The notes: generated by a model not told the origin, from the sequence alone. DNA of 64,000 nucleotides from CAWGYT01 sp963826795 (GCA_963826795.1 CAWGYT010000020.1:1-64000); one strand, 5' to 3'. Shown: positions 17,892 through 28,107, counted from the first letter of the stretch. Program-made: numbers and translations.

Positions 17892-17995
17892 TTGGTCGGA
17901 ATTCCTAACCCCAAGTCTAAGTCGGCCGGTCCCGGGATGAAAGGACTAGCTCGCTTCCTCAACGACTCTTTCACATTCACACTTGGAGGACAAAA

Positions 17996-19582
17996 ATGCG
18001 TGGAAGTCTTTTGTTTCTTGGGCTCGTTCTGACTCTGCTTAACGCGACCGCAGCAAGGGCCGACAAGCCGAATATCCTCGTCATTTGGGGCGACGACATC
18101 GGTTGGAACAACTTCAGCTGCTACCACCAGGGAATGATGGGCGGCCGAACACCCAATATCGACAGGGTGGCTCGCGAAGGTGCGCGGTTTACGGACTATT
18201 ATGCCCAGCAGAGCTGCACGGCCGGCCGCGCTTCGTTCATCACTGGTCAGCATCCGTTCCGCACGGGCTTGCTGAAAGTCGGCATGCCGGGCGCCAAACA
18301 AGGCCTACAGGACAAAGACCCCACTATCGCGGAACTTCTAAAGCCGCACGGCTACGCCACCGCCCAAATCGGCAAGAACCATTTGGGGGACCGAAACGAG
18401 TACTTGCCTACGGTTCATGGTTTTGACGAGTTTTACGGCAATCTCTACCACCTCAACGCGGAAGAAGAGCCAGAAGATCCCCAATACCCGAAGGACAAAA
18501 TCCTGCCCAATGGCAAGACTTTTTACGAGCAATTCGGTCCACGCGGAGTTCTCCACTGCAAAGCTAGTGACACAGATGACCTCACCGAAGATCCACGGTT
18601 TGGCAAAGTGGGCAAACAGACGATCGAAGACACCGGGCCGTTGACGCGAGAACGCATGCGAACGGTGGAGGACGACTTGCTGAAGCATTCGCTCGACTTC
18701 ATTGACCGTTCCCGCGACGCCGGTAAGCCGTTCTTCCTGTGGCACAACCTTACGCGGATGCATGTATTCACTCACCTTTCGGAGAAGTGGAAAGACAAGA
18801 CCGGGTATGGGTTGTATGCCGATGGTATGGCCGAGTTTGATTGGGTCGTGGGACAGCTACTGAAGAAGCTCGATGATCTGGGAATTGCCGACAACACGAT
18901 CGTCATTGTCTCCACGGACAATGGTGCCGAGGTCATGACCTGGCCAGACGGGGGCTGCACGCCATTTCACGGCGAAAAAGGCACCACCTGGGAAGGCGGC
19001 ATGCGGGTGCCCTGCGTTGTCCGATGGCCAGGCGTAATTAAGCCGGGAACGATCGTGAACGAAATCATGTCCCATGAAGATTGGGCACCCACATTCCTTG
19101 CTGCTGCCGGCGATCCCGATATCAAGGCGAAGCTCCTTAAAGGGCACAAGGTTAGCGGTAAAACATTCAAGACCCATCTTGACGGCCACAATTTCATGCC
19201 GTTCTTCAAGGGCGAATCGGAGGAAGGGCCACGCAAGGCGATCTTCTACTTCGACGACAACGCAAACCTCAATGCCGTCCGCGTGAATGATTGGAAGATC
19301 CACTTCGCGATCCAGGAGGGTAATCTGCAGGATTCCGTGCTGCGAACGGTCAACATGCCCTACGTCGTCAATCTCAGGCAGGATCCCTTCGAGCGGTTCA
19401 TGCGGGAGTCGAAGATGTACTTCCGTTGGTACGCCGACAAGATGTGGACTTTCGTCCCGGCGCAGGCGGTCGTGGCAGAGTTCGTGAAGACGCTTGAAGA
19501 TTATCCGCCGAGTCAGACGAGCGGTACGTTCGGTCCATCGGAAGCCCTGAGTCGACTTTCATCTCCGGCCGGTGGCCACTAG
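17996..19582 (+). CDS. Secreted arylsulfatase-type sulfatase
   Basis: Signal peptide MRGSLLFLGLVLTLLNATAA. Metal site DD in WGDDIGWNN (residues 33-34). Formylglycine motif C-T-A-G-R at Cys74-Arg78, with K127 and H129 in IGKNHLGD, and the second metal site in STDNGAEV. The active-site Cys must be converted to formylglycine by an FGE enzyme. 528 aa, full length, with the usual family tail including the KTLEDYPPSQ region. GGAGGA lies upstream of ATG 17996. Hydrolyses sulfate esters outside the cytoplasm; substrate class not determinable. Divergent AraC regulator next door. Confidence 0.92.
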   Translation: MRGSLLFLGLVLTLLNATAARADKPNILVIWGDDIGWNNFSCYHQGMMGGRTPNIDRVAREGARFTDYYAQQSCTAGRASFITGQHPFRTGLLKVGMPGAKQGLQDKDPTIAELLKPHGYATAQIGKNHLGDRNEYLPTVHGFDEFYGNLYHLNAEEEPEDPQYPKDKILPNGKTFYEQFGPRGVLHCKASDTDDLTEDPRFGKVGKQTIEDTGPLTRERMRTVEDDLLKHSLDFIDRSRDAGKPFFLWHNLTRMHVFTHLSEKWKDKTGYGLYADGMAEFDWVVGQLLKKLDDLGIADNTIVIVSTDNGAEVMTWPDGGCTPFHGEKGTTWEGGMRVPCVVRWPGVIKPGTIVNEIMSHEDWAPTFLAAAGDPDIKAKLLKGHKVSGKTFKTHLDGHNFMPFFKGESEEGPRKAIFYFDDNANLNAVRVNDWKIHFAIQEGNLQDSVLRTVNMPYVVNLRQDPFERFMRESKMYFRWYADKMWTFVPAQAVVAEFVKTLEDYPPSQTSGTFGPSEALSRLSSPAGGH

Positions 19583-19775
19583 TAGGCGTGCGGTCAAAAA
19601 ACTGAAACGACCGAAAAGCTCTTTGGCAATCTGGTCTTGGACGCATTTCCGAGTTCGTATCTCGGCCGAAAGCGATGGTCGTCGCGCGATGGACACGCGA
19701 CTTCGGGGTGATCTCGATCGCGCGGCGCGTACGGCAATCGCTGGATTCCGTGGTCTCGTCTCCGGGAAACGGCTC

Positions 19776-20858
19776 TCACGCAGCGCTTCGATGGTAGTAC
19801 TTCAGCAGGCCGCCGAGGCTTTCGCGGCACCGGATCTCGCCATCCATTCGGCCGACTTCGTCGCCTGGTTCGAGAAGACAGTTGTCGAGACCCTGGTGGT
19901 TTCGGCACCGATGGTAGTGGTCGAGATACAAAGAGATGGCCTGACGCAGCATTTTCTCACCGAAGAAGATCATCCGGCCCAGCGTTTCGGCCTTGAGGGA
20001 GCCGAAAAACCTTCCGAGGTGCGGATTCAAATCTGGCGATCGCGGTGGAAGCCGCACGCACTTCACACCTTCATCTTCGAGCATCGCACGGAACGAATCG
20101 CAGAACTTACCGTCGCGGTCCATGATCAAGTAACGCTTGCCGTTCAGGAATCCGTCCTCGAAATTCGTCAGTTCGCGAGCTGCCTGTTTCATCCAGGCGG
20201 TGTGAGGGTTGGTCGTGCAACCGGCGAAGTGGACACGGCGCGTGGCGACATGCATGACGAACAGCAGGTAGTACGTGACCAAGCCGCCCCTCGTCCAGAC
20301 TTCCACCGTGGTGAAGTCGATCGCGGCCAGGACTTCCCAATGGGCCTTGAGAAACGTGGCCCACGTCGTCTGTCGTTTCCGGTCCGGAGCCGGCTGAACT
20401 CCGTGCTGTCTGAGGACGTTGCCAACGGTCGTGTCCGAAATGGGGTAGCCGACATTGGCGAGGGCACCTTGAATCCGGTCAAATCCCCACGTTGGGTTTT
20501 CCTGGGCAACGCGAAGAATCAGGTCGACAATCACTTGGCGGATGCGTGGGCGACCGACGTGCCTTCGTTTGTCGCTCGCGTCCCACTTCTGGGCGACGAG
20601 CAGGCGATGCCATCGCAGGATTGTATCCGGCGTGAACAGCGTGCCGACTTCCTCGAGACGTTTGCGACCGAGAATCTTGCCTTGGACTGCCAAACGACGC
20701 CGCTGGTCGTCGGTGAGCAGGACGCGTTTCTTGCCCAGCTTCTCTTTCAACACCTGGTTTTCGGTCCGCAGGTATTCGATCACCTGTTGCTGCTGGCGGC
20801 TCATCCAGCCGGCAAGAATCACCAGGAGCAATTGCCATGGTTGCAGAATAAAGGACAT
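19776..20858 (-). CDS. Integrase-core (IS3/IS481-type) transposase with altered catalytic Glu
   Basis: 360 residues. An N-terminal helical region with an HTH (LFTPDTILRWHRLLVAQKWD) precedes an rve-type DDE core: first Asp in LAAIDFTTVEVW (D181), second Asp in LIMDRDGKF (D247/D249). Where the third acidic residue is expected (LNPHLERF in relatives) this copy reads LNPHLGRF, so Glu282 is Gly by a single GAA to GGA change. The remaining family motifs (SLKAETLGRMIFFGE, YNxxRxHQGL-like YHRCRNHQGL) are intact. Probably inactive. I could not find terminal inverted repeats by eye. Confidence 0.8.
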   Translation of the reverse strand: MSFILQPWQLLLVILAGWMSRQQQQVIEYLRTENQVLKEKLGKKRVLLTDDQRRRLAVQGKILGRKRLEEVGTLFTPDTILRWHRLLVAQKWDASDKRRHVGRPRIRQVIVDLILRVAQENPTWGFDRIQGALANVGYPISDTTVGNVLRQHGVQPAPDRKRQTTWATFLKAHWEVLAAIDFTTVEVWTRGGLVTYYLLFVMHVATRRVHFAGCTTNPHTAWMKQAARELTNFEDGFLNGKRYLIMDRDGKFCDSFRAMLEDEGVKCVRLPPRSPDLNPHLGRFFGSLKAETLGRMIFFGEKMLRQAISLYLDHYHRCRNHQGLDNCLLEPGDEVGRMDGEIRCRESLGGLLKYYHRSAA

Positions 20859-21203
20859 GGGCAGGCCGTTGGATGTCGAGGTTTTTCAGGATCCTCCTCA
20901 CCATGTTCCGGCTACGTCTGGGAGTCAATGAATCCCTCTGCGACAAGCTGAGCAAGAAAAGGTCGCTGGATGCGGTTGTTCCGTCGAGGCAAAGATTGTC
21001 GGCCACAGATGGTGGCTGAGGTTCACGACACCGCCCGTGACACAACTCCGCTGGTGGTGGCTATTTGACGGTCGGCTGAGCCGTTTCACCCTACAAGATT
21101 TGAATCTCTGCCGGAAACTTGATGAAGGTGGCTCGGCCAGAACACGGATCTGCACGTTGTTTCCAACGGTCGACGGTCGGCCCGATTTGCTTCACGTCCC
21201 GAT
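20859..21203. other. Gap between transposase and toxin gene
   Basis: No gene supported. The part next to the transposase presumably contains the outer end of that insertion sequence, but I did not recognise an inverted repeat. Nothing else identified. Confidence 0.4.
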
Positions 21204-21499
21204 TCACGGCCCTTTCAATCTTGTGTCTATACTCTTCGGCTCTTGGCGAGCATCAAGGACCGCGTAGACGTCGACGAAGTCACCGTTCAATACATAGTAG
21301 ATGACGAACGGAAATCGTTTGGAGGCGGACCGATAATCCCTCGGTCCATCGCGTGAATGCCGCCAAACAGCTCAAGCGAGTCGAGATCCGATATCAGACT
21401 ATCCAGAAAGTAGGCCCCAAGGCCCGGAGCCTGTGACTCGTAAAAGTCAACGCCGAGCTCAAGGTCACCGATCGCCTCGGGCAAGAGCCGGACTTTCAT
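21204..21499 (-). pseudogene. ParE/RelE-type toxin, frameshifted
   Basis: ATG 21499 gives MKVRLLPEAIGDLELGVDFY, a classic ParE N-terminus, then LGAYFLDSLISDLDSLELFG and HAMDRG. The frame breaks near 21343; a shift restores DYRSASKRFPFVIYYVLNGD followed by FVDVYAVLDARQEPKSID, the conserved C-terminal beta-strands carrying the family Arg/Tyr residues, ending at TGA 21204. Unshifted, the protein ends at 21287 without this half. Overlaps the antitoxin stop by 4 bp (21496-21499), the normal arrangement. As written the toxin would be non-functional. Confidence 0.75.
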
Positions 21500-21720
21500 C
21501 GCAGTCGGTCCTGCAACCGCTGCTTGGCGATCTCCCAATCAACGAATTCGGTTCGACCTTCGCGAACAGCAGCTTGCCGTTCCGCCAAGATCGCACCGTG
21601 CCATTCTGGAGACGGAACGTCAGATGGACGCCTGGAAAGATCTTCCCAGAGGCGTTCCATCAACAAAAGCTTCTCGGCCAAGGAGAGGTTCTCGATCGGT
21701 AACTCAGATGCTGTGCTCAT
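21496..21720 (-). CDS. Addiction-module antitoxin (CHP02574-type)
   Basis: 74 residues: SLAEKLLLMERLWEDLSRRP, the hallmark helix of the putative addiction module component family, followed by SPEWHGAILAERQAAVREGR and VDWEIAKQRLQDRLR. These bind and neutralise ParE/RelE-type toxins and repress their own operon. Immediately upstream of the broken toxin with a 4-bp overlap. Looks intact itself. Confidence 0.85.
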   Translation of the reverse strand: MSTASELPIENLSLAEKLLLMERLWEDLSRRPSDVPSPEWHGAILAERQAAVREGRTEFVDWEIAKQRLQDRLR

Positions 21721-22144
21721 GACAATAGTCTAACCGACAAGGGTCGGAAGCCAAGAGAGAGCTTCAATCGTCCGAGGGCTACAAACTTGATCTTCCCGGC
21801 GGCGCAGCCAATGACTCAGGACGACGGGAGTCTGGAATTCCTCCAACAGGCGGGACCCCTCGTCGGCAAATCGACGGCGATCAAGGGCAGTGGATGTCTC
21901 TCACGGCGATAACCCGCCAGTCGGTTTTCTAACCGTCGGTCCGGGTTATGAAGGGCAGAGACAAAAAGTGTCTCTGTTTGGTTTGTTCGAAATCTGCTCG
22001 GCCCGCACCACTTTTTCTAAACCTTGCTGAAACCTGAAGTTAGGTTACCCGCTGGTGGTCGGCGGTGCGGCTCTTTTCAGCGCACAAAGGGGTAGTCAAA
22101 GGGGTAATACCCCTTTGGCTCCCGTGCTGCGGAAGAATCTCACG
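21721..22144. other. Hairpin-rich gap upstream of integrase remnant
   Basis: Contains three structured spots: a nested inverted repeat at 21909-21949 (ATAACCC/GGGTTAT outer arms, CGGTT/AACCG inner arms); a hairpin at 21956-21976 (CAGAGACA, AAAAG loop, TGTCTCTG) followed by TTTGGTTTG, plausibly a terminator; and the 22085-22117 boxes described separately. No gene or tRNA is evident. Confidence 0.5.
22085..22117. repeat. Three CAAAGGGGTA boxes, two forming a palindrome
   Basis: CAAAGGGGTA occurs at 22085-22094 and again at 22097-22106, followed after one base by its exact complement TACCCCTTTG at 22108-22117. The palindrome is perfect over 10-bp arms. It lies about 28 bp upstream of the integrase-like start at 22145, the place for an excisionase/integrase arm site or an operator. 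Confidence 0.5.
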
Positions 22145-22430
22145 ATGCCGCGTCTCATTAAGCGGCCCCCTAGGGACCGGCTCCACAAGCCGTCGGGGCG
22201 AGCCATCGTCTCTCTGGACGGTGATCCACTCTATCTCGGAGTGTCTGGCACCCCGGAAACCCACGCACGATATCAAGCCGCGATCGCCGAATGGACGGCA
22301 CGGCGGGGTAGGGACAAACCGCCAGAACCGGCAGCGGTGCCCCGTCCACGCCGGACCGCCGCCGCGATGGTCGCCGAGCTGCACGAGGCAGCTCGCGGCC
22401 CCGTAGCTGCACGCGAACCCCAACGTGGTG
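22145..22430 (+). pseudogene. N-terminal fragment of a tyrosine recombinase (integrase)
   Basis: MPRLIKRPPRDRLHKPSGRA followed by IVSLDGDPLYLGVSGTPETH and ARYQAAIAEWTA is the typical N-terminus of planctomycete phage-type integrases. After about 95 residues the sequence stops making sense and abuts an MFS gene fragment on the other strand at about 22430. The catalytic domain is absent, so only a remnant remains. Confidence 0.6.
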
Positions 22431-22796
22431 AACCCCGATGAAGGTTGTGCAGCGAAGGAGCAGCAACATTTCGATCGACGTGGCAAACCCCGCGGCGCAG
22501 GCCGAGAAGGCGTACAGCAAAATGCTGCCGACCAGCACCTGTCGACGTCCCCACAGGTCGGTCAGATATCCACTCAACAACCCGAATACGCCACCCGCCA
22601 TCGCCGGCACGAAGAACAGCATGCCAACCCAGAGCTCGAATTCCGGCGTGCCAGGCTTTGCACCGACCAGATCGGCCAGCGCCGGACGCACGATCAGGGG
22701 TAGCATCAACAACTCGTAAATGTCGAAAGCAAATCCGATCGACGCGATGATGCAGACGGTCCATTGAACGCAGGTGAACCGCAGAAGTGGTTTCAA
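22431..22796 (-). pseudogene. N-terminal fragment of an MFS transporter
   Basis: Reads MKPLLRFTCVQWTVCIIASI..., TM segments with FAFDIYELLMLPLIVRPALA, the loop signature GYLTDLWGRRQVLVG and TM4 up to LLLLRCTTFIGV, then loses similarity exactly where the integrase remnant begins (about 22431). Three to four of the twelve expected TM helices remain. The truncation marks a recombination junction. Confidence 0.7.
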
Positions 22797-23097
22797 TGTC
22801 GCCTGCTCCGAGTCGGCGAGTTCATTGCGGCGGCAGAGTTCGTTGGTGGGACAGGCAGGGAGAGATCCCTACAGTCTGACGCCTGCCGGGCGGTTGTCGT
22901 GCTGTATGCAAACACGATGCCCGCACTGGCACTCGATTTGCCGTATTGCAGCATATTCCTGCGACACATACCCGCCGCGTCCGGCGAGAGAACGATTTCG
23001 AGCGAGACCTGACCATTCTTTGGTCAGCGTCTACTGGAAATTGGTCACCAAGCGTCGTACCCGAACGGAATCCACACCACAGACTTGGATTGCCACA
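22797..23097. other. Promoter region of secDF
   Basis: About 300 bp between the divergent MFS fragment and secDF. No terminator hairpin or operator stands out. It presumably holds the secDF promoter. Confidence 0.4.
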
Positions 23098-26074
23098 ATG
23101 GTTCCTATGCCACTTGTTACGCTGATCCTTTGGATCGGTATGCCGCTATTGATCGCGGCGTACATTTCTCACGCCGTGCGGACGCCCGAGTACACGCGGC
23201 GGATTGCGTGGGTTTGTTACTCGATCGCCTTTTGCCTGTGGGCGATGTTTCCGTTCTCTGGCGTGTTCAAACTGGGGATTGACCTCAGCGGCGGCACGAT
23301 CCTGATGTATCAGGTCAAGCAGCCGGCACCGGATGACTTCAGTCTCGACAAGATGGTGGCGGCGATACAGCGGCGCGTCAATCCGATTGGCATGACGGAC
23401 GTGACGATCCGTGGCGTCGGTACCGACCGCGTCGAGATCATCATCCCAAAAGCAAACAAGGACGAGGTGGATCGTTGCAAACGGGTGCTCACCAATCTCG
23501 GCACGCTGGAGTTTCGCATCCTCGCTAACCGCCGTGACCACGCTTCGACGGTCGATGAAGCTGAAGCCGCCTTTCCCAATCCCGTCGTCGAGGACGGCAA
23601 TCCACTGGCCCGCTGGGTGCCGGTCGCTCCGGCTTCGCGCGGATCGTTCGTCGACGATTATGGCGGAATCGCCGTGCGCAGCGACGACGAGCGCGACCGA
23701 TTCGTGTTGGTGATGCAGGACAAGTACAACGTTACGGGCGAGTCTCTGAGGCAGGCGACCGCGACGCACGACGAATTGATGGCGCCGGCCGTGAGTTTCC
23801 GCTTCAACAGTGAAGGGTCCCGCAGGTTCGGCGCCTTGACGGGAGAAAACCGTCCCGACTCGGACGGCTTCGAGCGGCGGTTGGCCATCATTCTTAACGG
23901 CGAACTCCATTCGGCCCCGTCGTTGCGCGAACAGATCCACGACCAAGGCGTCATTACGGGGAAGTTCACGCAGCAGGAAGTCGACGACCTGATCGCGGTG
24001 CTCAACGCCGGCTCGCTGCCCGGCGAATTGCAGCGTGACCCGATCAGTGAACTGACCGTCGGCCCTTCGCTAGGGCGGGACACCATCGAAAGCGGTCTGT
24101 GGGCGATCGGCACCGCGTCAGCGGTCGTGTTCCTGTTCATGCTGGTGTACTATCGAGTCGCCGGTTTCATCGCCGACTTGGCCGTCGTGTTGAACGTCGC
24201 CCTCGTCGTCGCGGTGATGGTTTGGCTCAAGGCGAGCTTCACGCTTGCTGGGCTGGCTGGGCTGGCGCTGACCATCGGCATGTCGGTCGATGCGAACGTG
24301 TTGATCTTTGAACGGCTACGCGAGGAGCAGCAAGCCGGCAAGTCGCTGCGCACGGCGCATCCGCAACGCATTTGACCGTGCGATGCGTCCCATCGTCGAT
24401 TCAAACATTACGACGCTGCTGATGGGGCTGATGCTTTACGCCATCGGCAGCGAGCAAGTTCGTGGATTTGCCTTGACGTTAGTGCTGGGGCTGGCCGCAA
24501 ATCTGTTCACGGCGGTGTTTGTCTGTCGGCTAATCTTCGACATTCTGGAACAAAACGGCTGGGTGAGTCGATTCGGCATGTTTCGGTTGCTCGAGCAGCC
24601 AAACTGGAACTTCATGCGGATGCGGTTTGCGGCGATCGGCATGTCAGCCATGCTGATCGTTTTCGGTCTAGCCGGCGTGTTCTCGCGCGGCGGCGACTTG
24701 TTCGACATCGACTTCACCGGCGGGACGCTGGCCGCCGTGCGTTTGAAGGAGCCGGTTGATTCCGCGACCGTGCGCGAATTGACAGAAGCCGCACTGCCGG
24801 ATGTGAGTGTCGAAGAGTTGCGTCTGCGTGACGAACCGGCTGGCCAACGCTATCTGATCCGCACTACGCTCGCAGACCAGCGCGAGGTTCGTCGGCTGTT
24901 GGGTGAGTCGCTCGGCCAATATGTCGTCCGTCCGGCAATGACCGTGGGCGAGTTTGAAGCGATCAAGAGTCAGACGGAGGCAAAAGTTGATACACAGGAA
25001 ACATCGCCCACGGAACAGGACGGCAAACAAACTGGCGAGTCTGAATCAGTGCAGGGAAAACAACCGCGCAAGGCGTTGCAAACACGTTCGTTTCCGGGTG
25101 GCCATCGTGTGCTGCTCACGTTCGACGCGCCGTTGACCTTAAGCGGATTGCGCACTGTCATTGACGAGCAGCTTGTCAAACACAACGTCGTCGGGCCGCA
25201 GCAACATTATGCGTTGAGCGGCGATACTCTGGCTGCTGACGCAGGGGAGGGATTCCTTTCTGTAATGTTTGCAACGGATCTGGACGAGGCCCAATCGCAA
25301 GCGGCGCTCGGCGACGTCGCCGAGCAGCTGGCCGCACAACCGGTGCTCGAACGGCTGGATAACTTTGGCAGCCAGGTCGCCGGCGAGGCCCGCGGGATGG
25401 CGGGGCTGGCACTGCTGGCCGGCATGGCCGTGATCGTCATCTATCTGTGGGTGCGATTTCAAAACGTGTTGTTTGGCGTCGGAGCAGTTGTAGCTCTGCT
25501 GCACGATGTTCTGATTGTCTTGGGGCTCGTCGGGCTGAGCCGCTGGCTGGCGGGCAACCTGGTCGGTGAATTGCTGCTGCTGGACGCCTTTAAGATCGAC
25601 CTGCCGATGGTGGCCGCTTTCCTTACTCTCGTCGGCTACTCGGTGAACGACACCATCGTCGTCTTTGACCGCATTCGCGAGTCGCGGAAGAAACGCGAAC
25701 CAATGAGCTGGTCGCTGCTGAACAACAGTATCAACCAGACACTGTCTCGCACGTTGCTCACCGGCCTGACTACATGGCTGGTCGCGGTCATCTTGTACGG
25801 TGTCGGCGGCCAGGCCATTCACGGATTTGCGTTTGTGTTGGTGGCAGGCGTACTGGTTGGCACCTACAGCTCGGTTTACATCGCCAGCCCGGTGCTGATG
25901 TGGCTGGGACAGACCGGATCGATGGATCAAGAAAGCAAACCGATCTCTCTTACGGCGGAGCCGCAGGGTAATCAAGCGTTGGCGACGCACGCAGCAGCAG
26001 TTCGCAATCCACAAGCCGGCAACTCGCAATTCAACAAGCGGGACAAAGGCCGACGTAAGAGGAGCGGGCACTAA
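23098..26074 (+). pseudogene. secDF: SecDF protein-export fusion, frameshifted in the SecD part
   Basis: The first frame encodes SecD: TM1, FKLGIDLSGGTILMYQVKQP, the P1 domain, IILNGELHSAPSLREQIHDQ, AGSLPGELQRDPISELTVGP and TM2-5 with the motif GMSVDANVLIFERLREE, where the frame breaks near 24358 (GCGCATCCGC, one extra base). The second frame continues at once with AIRNAFDRAMRPIVDSNITT, the end of SecD, then the whole SecF half (GGDLFDIDFTGGTLAAVRLK, GYSVNDTIVVFDRIRESRKK, TLLTGLTTWLVAVILY). Corrected length about 990 aa. SecDF uses the proton gradient to drive late protein export through SecYEG; a true frameshift here would be severe unless a second copy exists. Confidence 0.85.
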
Positions 26075-26871
26075 TGCATGCAACCGTGCACAAGTCTTCC
26101 AGTGGTGCCCGCACGTCACTGGAACGTCTGCACGCCGAGATGCAAGACGAACATCGGCTGCGGCGCGTGCAGGGTCCGATGTCACTCACGGCACTCGGCG
26201 AGTTGCTGGCTTGGATTCTTGGCTGGGACTTGATTGTGGAGTACGCGAAGGCGTGTGCGACGGTCGCGGCTTCGTGGTCGCACGATTTGGACGAACTGCT
26301 TCGAATCACGGTCGGCTGGCACTCCGTCGATCCGCACAATTGGACAGGCATTTCGGTCACCACGCGGCACATGCCGGCTGACCCAACAGCCAAGTGGGGC
26401 CTGATCGGCCAGCTTGGACTTAATAGCTGGCTCACGCCGGTCGACGACGCGGTACGAAGCCAGTTCGCGCCGTACGGTCTTTCGGGGATCATGCTCGGCA
26501 CGGCAATCGTCTTCTTTGCGTTTATCGGATTCGATTCGATTTCGACGCACGCGGAACAAGCCAAGCGACCGCAGCGGGACGTGCCAATCGCGATTCTCGT
26601 GTCGTTAGTCGTCTGCACCGTGCTGCACGTCGCTGTGGCTGCGGTGATCACCGGCACGGAGCCGTACCGACAAATCGACGTCGAGGCGGCGGTCGCTGCG
26701 ACGTCTCGGCGATTGAGTGCACAGCATGACAGCTTGCTGCTGAGAGCATCGGCGGCGCTGATCGCCGCAGGGGCGTTGGCCGGGATGACCAGCGTCTTGT
26801 TGGTGACGTTCTTGAGCCAGGCTCGTTTACTTCTGGCGATGTCCCGCGATGGATTGTTGCCGCCGATGTAG
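26074..26871 (+). pseudogene. APC-family amino-acid permease with internal deletion and truncated C-terminus
   Basis: ATG overlaps the secDF stop by 1 bp. The first ~34 residues (polar, LHAEMQDEHRLRRVQGPMSL) are joined directly to TALGELLAWILGWDLIVEYA, normally the fourth-helix region of cationic-amino-acid-type permeases; helices 1-3 with the GxGIF substrate motif are missing. TM segments with FFAFIGFDSISTHAEQAKRP and ALAGMTSVLLVTFLSQARLL are normal. It ends at LLPPM-stop followed by the would-be FFGPKVPGILE. 265 aa versus about 480-500 for the family. Non-functional remnant. Confidence 0.7.
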
Positions 26872-26994
26872 TTCTTCGGCCCCAAGGTGCCTGGCATCTT
26901 GGAATGACGGCTAGAATGGGGCGCCATCGTTTTGCTTGTGTTTATGTTGCAAGGGTTCCCGACAATCAAATACCTCGTTGCATGAGAAGGTTGG

Positions 26995-28107
26995 ATGAAC
27001 GATCTGTTATGGGCTTGGTTGAGCATCGGCGTTGGCCTGTTGTTGCTCGTGAGTGGCGGCGAGTTGCTGGTGCGGGGCGCGTCGCGTTTAGCGAGCGCCG
27101 TCCGGATCTCGCCATTGGTCATCGGTTTGACCGTCGTCGCCTTTGGAACCAGCGCGCCGGAATTGGCCGTCTCCGTACAAGCTGCGTTGGCCGGCCGCGC
27201 CGATCTGGCGATAGGCAATGTTGTCGGTAGCAACATCTTTAATGTGTTGTTCATACTCGGCCTTTCCGCTCTCATCGTGCCGTTGGTCGTTTCCAGCCAG
27301 TTAATTCGCTGGGATGTGCCCGTCATGATTGGGGTGTCGCTGCTGACGCTGGTTTTCAGTTGGGGCGGAAGCATCAACCGGCTGGAAGGGTTGGTGTTGT
27401 TCGCGGGGATCGTCGCTTACACGTGGTGGTGCGTTCGGCAAAGCCGGAAGGAAAGCCGCGAACTTCAGGCCGAATTCGCTCAACAATGGCCCAACGCAAT
27501 TGACCAGCCTGGCATGCGAGTTTCGGATCTGGGTTTGATCATCTTGGGTCTGATCTTGCTGGGTGGCGGATCGCGTTTACTGATCGACGGCTCGGTGAGA
27601 ATCGCGGAAAGTTTTGGCGTGAGTGAGCTGGTGATCGGCCTCACGATCGTGGCGGCGGGGACGTCGCTGCCGGAAGTCGTCACGTCGCTCGTCGCGGCCG
27701 TGCGCGGTGAACGTGACATCGCGGTGGGGAATGTTGTGGGCAGCAATATCTTCAATATCTTGTGCGTGCTCGGCTTGTCAGGCCTCATTGCGCCGACGGG
27801 CGTTGAAGTTAGCTCGGCCGCGCTACGGTTTGACCTCCCCGTAATGATCGCTGTGGCCGCTGCCTGCCTGCCGATCTTCTTCACCGGCCATGTCATCTCG
27901 CGTTGGGAAGGGGGCGTGTTCTTCTTCTACTATCTGGCGTACACGGCCTATCTCGTGCTAAACGCCACGAGTCACGACCTGACCTACGCATTGCGAGACG
28001 TCATGCTCGTGTTCGTAATCCCACTCACGGCAGTCACCTTAGCCGTTACGGCTTGGCGAGGTCTTCGACAACAGCGTTCACCGACTTCCCATCCAGGACG
28101 TAGGTAA
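26995..28107 (+). CDS. CaCA-family calcium/sodium antiporter (YrbG-like)
   Basis: 370 residues, ten hydrophobic segments, in two repeated halves each with an alpha-repeat: VVAFGTSAPELAVSVQAALA with GNVVGSNIFNVLFILGL, and VAAGTSLPEVVTSLVAAVRG with GNVVGSNIFNILCVLGL. These carry the ion-coordinating Glu and Asn residues. ATG 26995 has GAGAAGG. Inner-membrane cation exchanger, probably Ca2+ efflux against Na+ or H+. Intact, unlike the genes on both sides. Confidence 0.92.
   Translation: MNDLLWAWLSIGVGLLLLVSGGELLVRGASRLASAVRISPLVIGLTVVAFGTSAPELAVSVQAALAGRADLAIGNVVGSNIFNVLFILGLSALIVPLVVSSQLIRWDVPVMIGVSLLTLVFSWGGSINRLEGLVLFAGIVAYTWWCVRQSRKESRELQAEFAQQWPNAIDQPGMRVSDLGLIILGLILLGGGSRLLIDGSVRIAESFGVSELVIGLTIVAAGTSLPEVVTSLVAAVRGERDIAVGNVVGSNIFNILCVLGLSGLIAPTGVEVSSAALRFDLPVMIAVAAACLPIFFTGHVISRWEGGVFFFYYLAYTAYLVLNATSHDLTYALRDVMLVFVIPLTAVTLAVTAWRGLRQQRSPTSHPGRR

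Noticed and set aside
19572..20951. 459-aa plus-strand ORF across the transposase
   Set aside because: Antisense to the integrase-core transposase, which has clear catalytic motifs.
25139..26185. 348-aa minus-strand ORF opposite SecF and a 448-aa one at 26031-27377
   Set aside because: Both are antisense shadows of the SecF, permease and CaCA genes, with no domain similarity and biased composition.
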